Positions 46,201-55,301 of a stretch of 64,000 bases of DNA are shown piece by piece. A program made the position numbers and the translations under genes. The notes below the pieces were generated by a model, which saw nothing but the letters and a program-made list of their open reading frames with translations, was not told the origin of the DNA and did no database searches. Position 1 is the first letter of the stretch. Each line of letters opens with the position of its first letter. Source of the DNA: Sediminibacterium magnilacihabitans (GTDB taxonomy: Bacteria; Bacteroidota; Bacteroidia; Chitinophagales; Chitinophagaceae); contig PVEQ01000002.1 in assembly GCA_002973575.1 (NCBI GenBank), forward strand, positions 248,001-312,000, read 5' to 3'.

Positions 46201-46715
46201 GCATTGTCTGGCACGGTGAGAGAAAAACTACCCGATTCATCGGATTGTGTGCCCATGGAACTGCCCTTGATCTTGATGGAAGCGCCTGCCAAGGGTTCTC
46301 CTGTGGTAGTAGTGACTTTACCAGTTACTCTGGCTTGTATCACTTCTACATTGCGGTTAGTGATCACCACCAGGTTGTTTTCAAGAATCTTGTATGCCAA
46401 TGGTTTGTCAGAAAAAAGTGCGTCCAGTATTTCGGTTACCGGCGCATTGACTGCATTAACGTCTACTTTGGCGCCAGCAGGAATAATTTCATCATTGTAA
46501 AGGAAACGGCATCCACTTTTCTTTTCAATCGCAGAAAGTGCTTTTCTAAACTCGACCGACTGCAATTGCAGCTTGATCCTTGTTTGAGAGAATACTTTAG
46601 CTGACACCTGCAGACAGCTAAAAAGCATCAGTGCAATCGTTAGTTTCATAAGCAAAAGCATCTTTAAAAAATCCTGCCTTCGGATGAAAAAAGGCAACAG
46701 ATCGTTTTTTTTCAT
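43299..46715 (-). CDS. SusC/RagA TonB-dependent transporter with STN signalling domain
   Basis: A 1138-residue outer-membrane transporter. After a leader it has an STN domain (about residues 48-120, 'LQLQSVEFRKALSAIEKKSGCRFLYND' in part), a carboxypeptidase-like beta-sandwich (about 128-205, 'GKVTTTTGEPLAGASIKIKG' in part), a plug ('DLTGSIVKVEGKEV', 'ESIEILKDPSSLAIFGVKGATGVI' in part), and a beta-barrel to the C-terminal 'FGINVSF'. The STN domain is the part that contacts FecR. This agrees with the FecR and ECF sigma genes directly upstream on the same strand, so transport should induce its own expression. SusD follows by 30 bases. Confidence 0.96.
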   Translation of the reverse strand: MKKNDLLPFFIRRQDFLKMLLLMKLTIALMLFSCLQVSAKVFSQTRIKLQLQSVEFRKALSAIEKKSGCRFLYNDEIIPAGAKVDVNAVNAPVTEILDALFSDKPLAYKILENNLVVITNRNVEVIQARVTGKVTTTTGEPLAGASIKIKGSSMGTQSDESGSFSLTVPDNATLIISYVGYETVEMPLNGRSKINVSLKQSEKIMDQVVVIGYGTANKRDLTGSIVKVEGKEVADRPNTNPVASLQGKVAGLSVVNNGTPGGQPDIRIRGTVSIGQVHPLYVVDGIFNDNIDYINPNDIESIEILKDPSSLAIFGVKGATGVIAITTKKAKVGQTVVSFNTSYGFKKLVDKIKMADAATFKTLFAEENANNGITTPFDYTGLNANTDWIDAVTRVGQFNTNNLSISGSTEKNKFNLGLGYVSDEGIIKHEKLEKMLLSFSDEYKVTKGIKVGVNLNTTRQDNPYDAGWVLDAARKVVPMVSADTKQFRIKNPYGTDTINTALYSGLNTALQSAGVVNPLVQLENEWDKTKNIEYRYVGSMYGEINFLKYFTLRSTFYADVSTVNRRQYTPLYMAYNPVNNQPYLYSQVTQVREDDNTWRKFQQDHILTFKKNYGAHNITAIGGFTTYYFGNFNRTGKVSQSTAATALPIPNDPRFWYVSNGFQDPTTTQATSSQSEYSTVSLLARALYNYNGKYFLNASFRDDASSRLPAANRHQNFWAVGAGWEMTKEDFMRNQHIFDFVKLKGSVGVLGNQTASRLDGTPLNYPFYPNLNSGANAVFGTNVYTAADPEYIPNPNLKWETVSAQEIGVELSAFQNRLHFEFNYFNKTTNDLMTYVDRSALGLKNELVNGGSLRNWGEEFSAMWSQNLSRDFSLNVGGNITFLKNKVLSLSPDLPTGVLSRNFYNNGAAESRTEPGKPIAYFYGYRVAGIFQSYADVLKSPVQAALGAYGPGDFKYQDVNGDKVITTDDRTMIGNPTPKFTYGGSVTLNYKGLSLSVDVNGVYGNQVWRGWGALESPFQRVNYAADKINRWHGAGTSNWVPIVSQANRINYLGSTYSIEDGSYVRIRNLQLAYNFGQAVISKIHARNLRAFVNVQNLKTWKNNSGYTPEFGGDGTAFGYDNAGGAIPMITTFGINVSF

Positions 46716-46795
46716 ACTTTGGGAATTGTAAGGGTGTAAGAAAATGATAAATGACCCCGATAGGGGCAGCCAAGCATTTGTCTGTCTTCGCCTGC

Positions 46796-46828
46796 CGGGA
46801 AATGTTGCCGCATTTCCCGTTTTATTTT
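46796..46828. terminator. Hairpin between fecR-like and susC genes
   Basis: CGGGAAATG (46796-46804) and CATTTCCCG (46811-46819) form a perfect 9-bp stem with a 6-base loop, followed on the plus strand by TTTTATTTT. For the minus-strand genes it lies about 80 bases before the SusC start, after an A-run and without a following T-run. It could separate the sigma/FecR transcript from susC or be part of the susC leader. Confidence 0.5.
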
Positions 46829-46884
46829 AAGTATTGTTATTCATGTTCATAGGCAGCGTTTTAGATGGTCAATAGTTGTTTCTG

Positions 46885-48012
46885 TTATTTTGAATAGATA
46901 TTAATCTGTTTTTTATTGATCGTGTACCGGAAAGGTGTCGTCAACTGTAATGCTTTCAGTACCTGCTCAACGGTTTCGCTTTCAAAAGCGCCCGTAAATC
47001 TTTTCTTTTTGATGACTTCATCGTTAATGATGATAGACACATCGAACCATCGTTCGCATCGCAACGCCAGGTCTTCAAAGGGCAGGCTGTTGAAAATGAA
47101 TTTATTCTCCATCCAGGAAGTTTCCGCCACACTGTTGTCTTTGGGTTCATAAGTAAGGTGGCTGATGGCTACAAAAGGCTCCTGCCTGTTATCTTTGGCA
47201 TGTAGCGGAATAGAGGCTTTGTTCTCCTGCTGCTCGTCGTCATTGGCAATGACCAGCTTTTCGTTAGGTTTCAGGATGATTTTACGCGCCGATTTGTTGC
47301 GGATGGTTACTTCAATGCTCCCGCGGATCAGGCTGGTTTCCGTATGTTTTTCTCCTGGATAAGACTTTACATTGAAAGCAGTACCAAGTACTTTGATGTC
47401 TATTTTCTCGGTATGGATCACAAAGGGATGAGCTGGGTTTTTCACCACGTCAAAAAAGGCTTCCCCGCTGAGCGACACTTCACGGAGGCCCGCGCCGTAG
47501 TTCTTGTCGTATTTCAATTTACTGCCGGCATTGAGCCATACCTGACTACCATCGGGTAAAGTTAGCTGGGTCTTGGACCCGTATTTGGTGGATACCTCAC
47601 TGGCAGCAACTGCCAGTGTTTTGGCAGGAGTAGCAGGCTTGGGTATAAACAGGAACCGGTAACCCAACACACCTGCTATCAGCATGGCTGCCACAGAAAG
47701 GCTGAACCATACTTGTTTTCTGTTCCGGTGAGGAGTGTTTTCTATAAAAGAGATCGGGAGTTCTTCTTCAAAGGGATAATCGATTCCCATCCTCTTCATG
47801 CGTTCCAGGTGCATTTCCCCGAAAGCGGTATGGGCATCTTCCTGTTGTGGCGGGGTATGGTGCCATAAATCGGCAACTGTTTGCATGGGATAATGCAAAT
47901 CAGGGTGCAATCGCATCGTTTCTTCCAGCTCTTTCAGTTCGGTTTCGCTGGCTTCTCCCGATAGCTTTTTAGCAATCAACTCCCACAGGCGGTATTGTAT
48001 TATAGACGACAT
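46885..48012 (-). CDS. FecR-type anti-sigma factor
   Basis: A 375-residue inner-membrane protein. The cytoplasmic N-terminal part (1-110) has the sigma-binding helices ('LIAKKLSGEASETELKELEE' in part), a membrane segment at about 112-133 ('VWFSLSVAAMLIAGVLGY'), then the periplasmic FecR domain ('STKYGSKTQLTLPDGSQVWLNAGSKLKYD' in part, 'GEAFFDVVKNPAHPFVIHT' in part, 'VLGTAFNVKSY') and a C-terminal DUF4974-type segment ('FNSLPFEDLALRCERWF'). That last part resembles an STN domain and completes the contact with the transducer. It lies between the ECF sigma and SusC genes, giving a complete FecI-FecR-FecA-like circuit. Confidence 0.94.
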   Translation of the reverse strand: MSSIIQYRLWELIAKKLSGEASETELKELEETMRLHPDLHYPMQTVADLWHHTPPQQEDAHTAFGEMHLERMKRMGIDYPFEEELPISFIENTPHRNRKQVWFSLSVAAMLIAGVLGYRFLFIPKPATPAKTLAVAASEVSTKYGSKTQLTLPDGSQVWLNAGSKLKYDKNYGAGLREVSLSGEAFFDVVKNPAHPFVIHTEKIDIKVLGTAFNVKSYPGEKHTETSLIRGSIEVTIRNKSARKIILKPNEKLVIANDDEQQENKASIPLHAKDNRQEPFVAISHLTYEPKDNSVAETSWMENKFIFNSLPFEDLALRCERWFDVSIIINDEVIKKKRFTGAFESETVEQVLKALQLTTPFRYTINKKQINIYSK

Positions 48013-48076
48013 AGCAATGGCTCCTTATTAAGGACACCAATAATGAGCCGTTACCCTTAAAAGAAAGTTATTTTTT

Positions 48077-48667
48077 TTATTGTGAGGAGCAGGGTCTGGT
48101 AGAAACTGTCTTCTGGATGTCAAAATTGACCACCGTACCAATCTTACGTAGGGCAATGGTCATTTGAGCTTCTACCGTTTTCACGGAAAGTTGCAGGATT
48201 TCGGCTACTTCCCGGTATTTGAGTTCATCTTCCTTGACCAGTTTGAAGATCAGGCGGCATCGGGTGGGCAACTGGTTGATGGCCTGCCTGATGCGCTGGA
48301 TCATTTCAGCGGTGATCAGCAGTTGTTCCGGGTTAAAATAAATGCTTTTGAGCTCGGTAGCCATTTCGCCCAAGTCTTCGGTACGGTGCTTGTTTTGACG
48401 GGAACGGTAATTGAGCGCCGTATTCTTGGTAGCTATATAAAGGTACACCTTGAGGTTGGATACGGTTTCGAGCCGCCTGCGTTTCTCCCATATATGGATG
48501 AATACATCCGAAACCGCCTCTTCGGCCTGTTCTTTGGAAGAAAGGAAGGAGCGTGCAAAATGCAACAAAGGATTATAGAAGATCACAAACAATTCCCGGT
48601 AGGCTTGTTGGTCATCGTTACGGGCAATTCTCCCCTGCAGGTAATTGATTTTTGCAGCAGCAATCAT
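48077..48667 (-). CDS. ECF sigma-70 factor (FecI-like, Bacteroidota type)
   Basis: A 196-residue ECF sigma factor. Region 2 spans about 20-90 ('AYRELFVIFYNPLLHFARSF', 'AEEAVSDVFIHIWEKRRRL', 'NLKVYLYIATKNTALNY') and region 4 about 125-180 ('INQLPTRCRLIFKLVKEDELKYREVAEIL' in part, 'SVKTVEAQMTIALRKI'). This matches the Bacteroidetes family-1 type paired with FecR. It would direct polymerase to the susC promoter when released by its anti-sigma factor, 64 bases downstream on the same strand. Confidence 0.94.
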   Translation of the reverse strand: MIAAAKINYLQGRIARNDDQQAYRELFVIFYNPLLHFARSFLSSKEQAEEAVSDVFIHIWEKRRRLETVSNLKVYLYIATKNTALNYRSRQNKHRTEDLGEMATELKSIYFNPEQLLITAEMIQRIRQAINQLPTRCRLIFKLVKEDELKYREVAEILQLSVKTVEAQMTIALRKIGTVVNFDIQKTVSTRPCSSQ

Positions 48668-48720
48668 TACTGCAATTTATCGATTATTGATTTTACCGGC
48701 AAAATTGAGTTTTGCTGCTG

Positions 48721-50181
48721 TTATTCATGCGCAGGCGTAAAAGCGAATACCAACGCCGGCAATTGTTCTCCTGTCTTTTTTACCGAAGCAGATATTTTTA
48801 CGGTCGTCTGATCTCCTTCCTGTGTCCACGCCATCTTCTCTCCTGTTTGCAAGAGCCTGATCGAAGTCCCTTTTGCAGGTGCATTGCCATGCCATGTAAC
48901 AGCAGATGGGAATGATTCATTTTCTTTCAGGCAAACCAGTGCATACCTGGTGTTGGTGGTATTGTTTTGGGTAAAATAAACAGCGCCATCATTGTAGTTG
49001 GGTGTGATCCGCGTATTGTAAATAGCATCTCCATTCACGCGCATCCATTGACCAATTTCAGCCAAACGTTCTACGGCCATTGCCGGCAATGTGCCGTCGG
49101 GTTTGGGACCGATGCCCAGCAACAGGTTGCCTCCTTTCGCCACTACTTCAATGAGTGAATGGATCACCTGTGCAGCAGATTTGAAACGATCATTGGGAAC
49201 ATACCCCCAGTTATTGGCCAGCGTCATGCAACTTTCCCAGGGATGATCGAGTTGTTTTGCGGGGATGCGTTGCTCGGGAGTTTGGTAATTCTCATAAGGA
49301 CCGTGTACGGTACGATCCACCACCAGCAATCCTGGCTGCGCTTGCCTTGCCATGGCTGCAATGCGTGATATATCGATATCCTGGCTCCAGTCCGGTATGG
49401 GAGCCCCCCAGGAAAGTACTTCTTCATTTACTGTTTCCCGTGGTCTAACCCAGCCGCCATCCAGCCAGAGTATGTCGATACTTCCATAATGGTGCATCAA
49501 CTCTCCGATCTGGTTATAAGTGTATTGTTTGAATTGATCCCAGCGCCAGGGGTTCTTTTTGATATCGTAGTTATTGTTGCGGTTGGGCGTAGCATATTTA
49601 GGCCACCAATAGTATTCCGAGTGCCAGTCGGGCTTGGAAAAATAAGCGCCGATCATGAACCCCTGTTTACGGAATGCATCAAATACATATTTCGCTACAT
49701 CGGCTTTCGGGTTGCCGGCAAACGGACCTTTCGCAATACTGAAATCAGATTGTTTGGTATCGAACATGGCAAAGCCGTCGTGGTGTTTGGTGGTAAATAC
49801 CAGGTAACGCATGCCTGCTTCTTTTCCTGCACGGGCCCATGCATCCGGATCGAAATGCACCGGGTTGAAATCTTTTTGCAATCCCCAATACCATTTTTTA
49901 AAATCATCATAACTCTTGGTGCTATCACGGTTGATCCAGTCTTCCGAGCACAAAGCCCAGGATTCAATGATACCGGGCACAGCGTACAATCCCCAGTGGA
50001 TGATCATACCAAATTTTTGATCTTGCCACTTCTCCAGTTTTTCCTGCACCTGTTTATCTGTGGGCCATTCGTAGCGGGTCGATTGCGGATGTATGTTGCC
50101 TTGCGCATGTGCCGTAACCATCGTTGCATGAACGACAAAAAGGCTGGCAATTGCTGGCAATAAGGATCGTAATGAATGCAT
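48721..50181 (-). CDS. Alpha-L-fucosidase, GH29 (first copy)
   Basis: A 486-residue secreted enzyme with a signal peptide ending 'VTAHAQG'. The GH29 barrel has 'KFGMIIHWGLYAVPG' near 50, 'YLVFTTKHHDGFAMFDTK' near 128, and the nucleophile Asp in 'DILWLDGGWV' near 240. A beta-sandwich C-terminal domain follows. The chosen start at 50181 gives the signal peptide; a longer frame to 50238 begins inside the terminator hairpin of the upstream operon. The gene lies upstream of the ECF sigma gene by 53 bases, so it may share its transcript. A second GH29 gene lies at 61697-63028. Confidence 0.93.
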   Translation of the reverse strand: MHSLRSLLPAIASLFVVHATMVTAHAQGNIHPQSTRYEWPTDKQVQEKLEKWQDQKFGMIIHWGLYAVPGIIESWALCSEDWINRDSTKSYDDFKKWYWGLQKDFNPVHFDPDAWARAGKEAGMRYLVFTTKHHDGFAMFDTKQSDFSIAKGPFAGNPKADVAKYVFDAFRKQGFMIGAYFSKPDWHSEYYWWPKYATPNRNNNYDIKKNPWRWDQFKQYTYNQIGELMHHYGSIDILWLDGGWVRPRETVNEEVLSWGAPIPDWSQDIDISRIAAMARQAQPGLLVVDRTVHGPYENYQTPEQRIPAKQLDHPWESCMTLANNWGYVPNDRFKSAAQVIHSLIEVVAKGGNLLLGIGPKPDGTLPAMAVERLAEIGQWMRVNGDAIYNTRITPNYNDGAVYFTQNNTTNTRYALVCLKENESFPSAVTWHGNAPAKGTSIRLLQTGEKMAWTQEGDQTTVKISASVKKTGEQLPALVFAFTPAHE

Positions 50182-50193
50182 AACAAGTGTTTT

Positions 50194-50247
50194 AAAAAAA
50201 GCTGTAGCAGCTATTGCCCTGGGGGTAAGGGCATGCACTGCTACAGC
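50194..50247 (-). terminator. Intrinsic terminator after the SusD_2 gene
   Basis: On the minus strand, GCTGTAGCAG (50247-50238) pairs with CTGCTACAGC (50210-50201), with an inner TGCCCT/AGGGCA extension, and seven T follow (complement of 50194-50200). This is a strong intrinsic terminator 27 bases after the SusD_2 stop. It isolates the ROK-SusC-SusD_2 operon from the fucosidase gene. Confidence 0.85.
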
Positions 50248-50273
50248 ATGAAAGGAAATATATTGTACGACGA

Positions 50274-51875
50274 TTATCTAACGTCCCAGAAAATCTTGGT
50301 ACTCAGGTTATCTTTTGCCTGAACAGCCTGATAGTTGGCCGCATTGTACGTTTGTTCATCTGTCGGATACAACCATCTGGTGGGCGGTAATTTTTGAATA
50401 CCGGCATCAGGTACAAAAGTCAATGCAGGGAGCTTCAACCTTCTCAACTCTGACCAACATTCCATCGGTTGCAAAACGCTGAAGTTAATCCACTTCTGAA
50501 CAGCGATCCTGTTTAATTTTTGTTGTGAAGTGGTAGCGTTTGTCCAAAGAACACCGGGGCTGGCAAGATAGCTGGCAATTTCAGTAGATCCCAAGGGTGT
50601 TAAAGCACCTGAGACATTGCTGCTGCTCAACGTTCTTAACCAATAATAGTAGTTAACAGATTGAGATATTCCAGCTTCATAAGCAGCCCTTGCACTGGCA
50701 TCATTGTTGGCGTTTAAATAATATTCCGACACCAGGAAATTAATTTCTGCCGCGTTGATCAAAGTACCGGGGAGAAAAACATTCTGCGATAAAGTAGAAC
50801 GGTTATAACGGGCAATTGTACCCTTATTGATAATGTTACTCTGGTCGGTACTTGCCAATGATGGGTCCAGGCCGATATAGGCACCTTGCGCACTGTCACC
50901 AGGTTCAAACATAGCCCTCAACCTGGGATCGGAATTGTTGTTCATGGAATCGATCATTACTTTACCTGCGCGGTCTGCACTTCCCCATCCGATCAGTCCC
51001 TGATAAAAATCAGCGCTCGTACCGGTACCTGTACCATTATTAACGGCAGTGGAGGAGTTAGACACTTTTATCATGATATTATCAGCGTTAACAGACACTA
51101 TGGGATAATTAGCGGCATTTCCTAAAATGGCTGCCATTTCGCTGTTTACCCTTGATTGGAACGCAGACACTCCATTTACCCTGCTTAACAGTCTTATACG
51201 AAGCGAATTGCAATATTTCTTCCATTTCACAACATCGCCATGATTGACAAAATCCTGTGTTTTCATTCCGGTAGTAATACCTGGTGCTACTGAAATGGTG
51301 TTCAATTCATCTGCAAAGCCTTTCAGATCGTCGAGCATCTTGGTATAGATGCTTGCAGCATCATCGTACTTGGCAGCAGACGCCTGGTAATCTCCACCGT
51401 TGGCACTTAATAATCCTGCCTTAGTCCAGGGAATATCACCCCATATATCCACCATTTTCTGGGTGAAGTCATAGAAATATACAGTAGCCGCAATGTAATA
51501 GATACGATTGACCTGCTGATCGGTTGCACTCAATCCATTGTACAGCCTCAGCATTTCTTTGTACTGCGCTGTTAACCTATAGTAAGTGCCCCATACATCA
51601 CCGATGGCTGCCGCACCAGGCATATACCTGCCATTGCCATTGATGGTAGCAGCAGTTTGGCTCCAGGGGATCATTGTGTTTTGATACACAACAAAATAAT
51701 CCCAATAGTGATACATGGTATAATTAAGATTGGAAGACAACATGCCGGCAAATTGCCTGTCGACTGTTGTAGCAGAAAGTTTTGAAGGATCCGGATACGA
51801 ATCCTGAAACTGCTTCTTGGTACAGGATGCCATACCAAGGATTGCCAGGAGGCTTATGGAAAATATCTTTTTCAT
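50274..51875 (-). CDS. SusD-like (SusD_2 type) surface lipoprotein
   Basis: A 533-residue lipoprotein (leader ending 'LGMASC') of the second SusD-like group, whose members pair with SusC proteins lacking an STN domain. Visible features are 'DIWGDIPWTKAG' near 162, 'KWKKYCNSLRIRLLSRV' near 238, 'AEINFLVSEYYLNANN' near 383 and 'ALTFVPDAGIQKLPPTRWLYPTDEQ' (in part) near the end. It would cap the upstream SusC channel. The gap to SusC is 27 bases. Substrate is unknown. Confidence 0.9.
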   Translation of the reverse strand: MKKIFSISLLAILGMASCTKKQFQDSYPDPSKLSATTVDRQFAGMLSSNLNYTMYHYWDYFVVYQNTMIPWSQTAATINGNGRYMPGAAAIGDVWGTYYRLTAQYKEMLRLYNGLSATDQQVNRIYYIAATVYFYDFTQKMVDIWGDIPWTKAGLLSANGGDYQASAAKYDDAASIYTKMLDDLKGFADELNTISVAPGITTGMKTQDFVNHGDVVKWKKYCNSLRIRLLSRVNGVSAFQSRVNSEMAAILGNAANYPIVSVNADNIMIKVSNSSTAVNNGTGTGTSADFYQGLIGWGSADRAGKVMIDSMNNNSDPRLRAMFEPGDSAQGAYIGLDPSLASTDQSNIINKGTIARYNRSTLSQNVFLPGTLINAAEINFLVSEYYLNANNDASARAAYEAGISQSVNYYYWLRTLSSSNVSGALTPLGSTEIASYLASPGVLWTNATTSQQKLNRIAVQKWINFSVLQPMECWSELRRLKLPALTFVPDAGIQKLPPTRWLYPTDEQTYNAANYQAVQAKDNLSTKIFWDVR

Positions 51876-51902
51876 AATGAATTTACTTTTAAGGATGACG
51901 GA

Positions 51903-54900
51903 TTAAAAGCTTGCTCGTAAAGAAACACCAAACGTACGAGTCGAGGGTTGGTTACCGGCATTATTCAGGTTATCAGCCCAGTTTAATCCGGAAGTTAACT
52001 GCTCAGCATCCATGTCTTTAATCGTTCTGTACAAATAGAACAGGTTACGTCCGAACACAGACAACTGTAATTTGGTAGCTCTTATTTTCGATGCTATAGA
52101 ATGAGGTAAATTATAGGACAGCATGATTTCCCGCACCTTCCAATAAGTATTGGTTAAAATGTATTGGAAATACTGGGAATTGCTGTACTGAGGACCACCC
52201 CAGTTATAAGTATCCCAATAATAGTAGAACTGAGAAGTAACAAAATTATTGGGTGTTCCATCGGGGAATACACCTCCTAATTTCATACCATCGTGATAAA
52301 CCTTTTCTCCGTTGGGGCCAGCTGAAGCAGAAGTGGCAATACCCCTTCCCTGAGCATCTTTATAATAGGCAACACCACCGTGAGCAGCATCCATCGCATT
52401 TAGACTCTGTTCAGTAAGACCACGGCTTGTCATCCAGAAAAGACCTGTAGGCATTACATCACCACCTATTCTGAAGTCGGTAAACACACTGAGTGTGAAA
52501 TCTTTGTATTTGAAATTGTTAAAGAAACCTCCATTAGCTTTTACCTGTGCATTGCCATATTTTACCAGTTTGGAGCCATCTATCTGGTAATTGAATTCAC
52601 CATTACCATAATCGGCAATCACTTTATTTCCTTTTCCGTCGGTTAAGATCGGGTGTGCATAAAAGTCACCGATAGGGCTACCTACTGATGATTTTAATAC
52701 AGCAGCATTTCCATCATAATCTCTGTGGGTGAATTCTGTAGAGCCATTGGTTAATTTTAAGATCTTGTTGTTGTTGAAGCTAAAGTTCACTCCGGACTCC
52801 CAGCTGAAATCCCTGCCCGAAACTGGATATCCGCTGATACTGAATTCAAGTCCTGTATTTTGCAAAGTACCAACATTGGTCAGGATATTGCTTGCACCGG
52901 TTGTTTGTGCAATCTGCAATGGCACGATCATATCCACAATCTTGGCATTGTAATAAGACACATCAAAAGTCAGCCTGTCATTGAGTAGCCTTGTTTCCAA
53001 ACCGAACTCCAGTTCATGCTTCTTCTCCGGGCGTATATTGTCATTTCCGTAAGTACCGGTTGAAGTAGTGGTAGCCAATGTAGCGCTACCTGAACCCTGG
53101 TCGCCTAAATTAGAAAGATTGTATGCAACGTTGGCAGCATATTGTGTAGGGTAGTTACCCACAATACCCCATGATGCCCTCAGTTTGGCATAACGAACAA
53201 ATTCAGGCAATCTAAAGGCTTCCGAAAGAACCAATGCAGCGTTTGCTGAAGGATAAACAAATGCATTGTTGTTAGGATTCATGGTAGAAGTACGGTCTCT
53301 TCTAAGTGTTCCTTCCACAAACAAGTAGCCTTTATAGTTAGCATTCACTGTTCCGATAAAAGCATCTTTGGTCAAATAAGACTTTGATCCTCCACTATAA
53401 TAAGGGGTTTGAGCCGACGAAGTAAGGTCAAAGCGGTTTTCTGTGGTCAGGCCGCCTTTGGTACTTACGTTAGAGAAATAACCGGTTTCTTTATCAGCTG
53501 TATATCCGGCCATTGCCTTTAATTCCAGATTCGGATTAACTTTTTTGGTGTAACTCAGTAAGAGGTCTCCGTAAAAAATAGAGTAGCTAGTGTTGTCAAT
53601 ACCATAACTACCGGAAGGTCCGCCTATAGCAACAGGAATGGTTGAGTGATTCTTGGTTTCGGTCAGGTTGGAAGTCCAGTCAGTTGCTATTTTACCCCTC
53701 AATTGCAGATCCTTGGTAAGATCGAAGTAAGCGGTAGCGCTTGCGATCAAACGGTTATTGGATTCACGGGTGTTGTTTGACAACACATTCCACATATAAT
53801 CCAGGATATCTCCTCTGCGGTTGGGTATTGTGAGGTTTTCATTGGGGGTCAGACTTGGGTTACTGCCTGTAACATATTTATATCCCTTGCTGGTTACCGC
53901 TTTATTACGATACCAAAGTCCGTCATCAAATGCAGGCATCATACCACCAAAGTTATTGATGAGTCTGTCGGTCAGGTAGGGTCTGTTGTTTACCCTTGAA
54001 TAAATATCGTTCGCGATCAGATTGAAACGTATGCTTTTACCAAGCTTGTAATTGCTATTCAGGTTAAAAACGTATCTATCGTTGGCAGAATTCAAACTCA
54101 CGCCTTCATAATGGTCTTGTGTAACAGAGAAACGCGTTGAACCATTATCACCTGTTGAAGTGATGGCAACATTGGTAGTAACGTTATTGGCGCGCTGAAA
54201 CAAGTTGGCCCATCCGTTCTTGATAGCAGAATATGGCCTCACCTGTCCATCCCAGGTAGCAATCGGCTGTCCGTCGAATAAAGGGCCGAAATTCAGTGAT
54301 CCCGATACCAACGCTCTGTAGCTTTGGCCGTTGATGGTATAAGTATTTTTGTTAAACCCATTGGCATCCTCACCATATACATCATACTGCACCGGACTTC
54401 CCGCACCACGTACTGTTTGAAGACGGGGAAGATAAGCTACCCTATCCTGAAAATAGGTAGTGTTGAAATCAACAGAAAATCCTTTCCTGCCCCTTCCAGA
54501 TTTTGTTGTGATTACGATTACACCGTTGGTAGCTTCTGAACCATACAATGCGGCTGCGGAAGCACCCTTTAAGATAGTCAGGTTCTCAATGTCTTCAGGG
54601 TTAATATCAACCAAACCATTACCCCTCAATCGCTGGTCACCCCAATAATTACCGTTGTTGAAGTTTCCATCATGGATAGGAACTCCATCCATTACAAGCA
54701 AGGGCTGCGTTCTGCCGAACAGGGAGTTGATACCGCGGATCTGAATGGCTACTCCACCCAGAGAACCGCCCGGAGAAGCTGCTATTCTTACACCCGGAGC
54801 TTTACCATAAATAGCAGCACCAAGGTTGGTGGGTGCAGTTTTAGTTAATTCCTCCGATTTAATGGTAGTAGTTGCATAGCCGAGCGACTTCTGTTGTTTC

Positions 54901-55244
54901 TGGATACCCAGAGAAGTTACTACTACATCCTGTACGGTGCCTACCGACTCCTTTAAGTTTACCGTGTAATTACTGCTGCTGCCGGTTTTAAGGGAAAAAT
55001 CCTCATAACCAATGTAGCTGATAACAATAGTAGCGCCTGGTTTCACTTTCAGTGAAAAAGCGCCGTTGGCATCCGAAGTAGTCTTGTTACTGGTGCCCGT
55101 TTCACGTATAGTGGCACTTGCCAAAGCTGCGCCCCGGGGGTCTTTTACCACACCGGCAACTGTACGTTTCTCTTGTGCCAGCAATACCGTGTTGCAACAA
55201 AGCAAACAAAGTAAAGCGAGCAGCACTTGCATTCGCGTTTTCAT
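51903..55244 (-). CDS. SusC/RagA TonB-dependent transporter without STN domain
   Basis: The chosen ATG (55244) gives 1113 residues with a clear signal peptide ('LLCCNTVLLAQ'). A frame to 55277 adds only basic residues. A carboxypeptidase-like domain follows at about 25-100 ('VAGVVKDPRGAALASATIRE'), then the TonB-dependent plug ('DVVVTSLGIQKQQKSLGYATTTI' in part, 'LTILKGASAAALYGSEATNGVIVI' in part), and the barrel to the terminal 'FGVSLRASF'. It has no STN domain, so it should not signal through FecR. The upstream neighbour on the same strand is a ROK regulator, 57 bases away, and SusD_2 follows. Confidence 0.95.
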   Translation of the reverse strand: MKTRMQVLLALLCLLCCNTVLLAQEKRTVAGVVKDPRGAALASATIRETGTSNKTTSDANGAFSLKVKPGATIVISYIGYEDFSLKTGSSSNYTVNLKESVGTVQDVVVTSLGIQKQQKSLGYATTTIKSEELTKTAPTNLGAAIYGKAPGVRIAASPGGSLGGVAIQIRGINSLFGRTQPLLVMDGVPIHDGNFNNGNYWGDQRLRGNGLVDINPEDIENLTILKGASAAALYGSEATNGVIVITTKSGRGRKGFSVDFNTTYFQDRVAYLPRLQTVRGAGSPVQYDVYGEDANGFNKNTYTINGQSYRALVSGSLNFGPLFDGQPIATWDGQVRPYSAIKNGWANLFQRANNVTTNVAITSTGDNGSTRFSVTQDHYEGVSLNSANDRYVFNLNSNYKLGKSIRFNLIANDIYSRVNNRPYLTDRLINNFGGMMPAFDDGLWYRNKAVTSKGYKYVTGSNPSLTPNENLTIPNRRGDILDYMWNVLSNNTRESNNRLIASATAYFDLTKDLQLRGKIATDWTSNLTETKNHSTIPVAIGGPSGSYGIDNTSYSIFYGDLLLSYTKKVNPNLELKAMAGYTADKETGYFSNVSTKGGLTTENRFDLTSSAQTPYYSGGSKSYLTKDAFIGTVNANYKGYLFVEGTLRRDRTSTMNPNNNAFVYPSANAALVLSEAFRLPEFVRYAKLRASWGIVGNYPTQYAANVAYNLSNLGDQGSGSATLATTTSTGTYGNDNIRPEKKHELEFGLETRLLNDRLTFDVSYYNAKIVDMIVPLQIAQTTGASNILTNVGTLQNTGLEFSISGYPVSGRDFSWESGVNFSFNNNKILKLTNGSTEFTHRDYDGNAAVLKSSVGSPIGDFYAHPILTDGKGNKVIADYGNGEFNYQIDGSKLVKYGNAQVKANGGFFNNFKYKDFTLSVFTDFRIGGDVMPTGLFWMTSRGLTEQSLNAMDAAHGGVAYYKDAQGRGIATSASAGPNGEKVYHDGMKLGGVFPDGTPNNFVTSQFYYYWDTYNWGGPQYSNSQYFQYILTNTYWKVREIMLSYNLPHSIASKIRATKLQLSVFGRNLFYLYRTIKDMDAEQLTSGLNWADNLNNAGNQPSTRTFGVSLRASF

Positions 55245-55301
55245 GTTTTGGTTGTTTTTTAATTTTAGATGATACATATTGGCCTGGGAAATGAAAGATT
55301 G

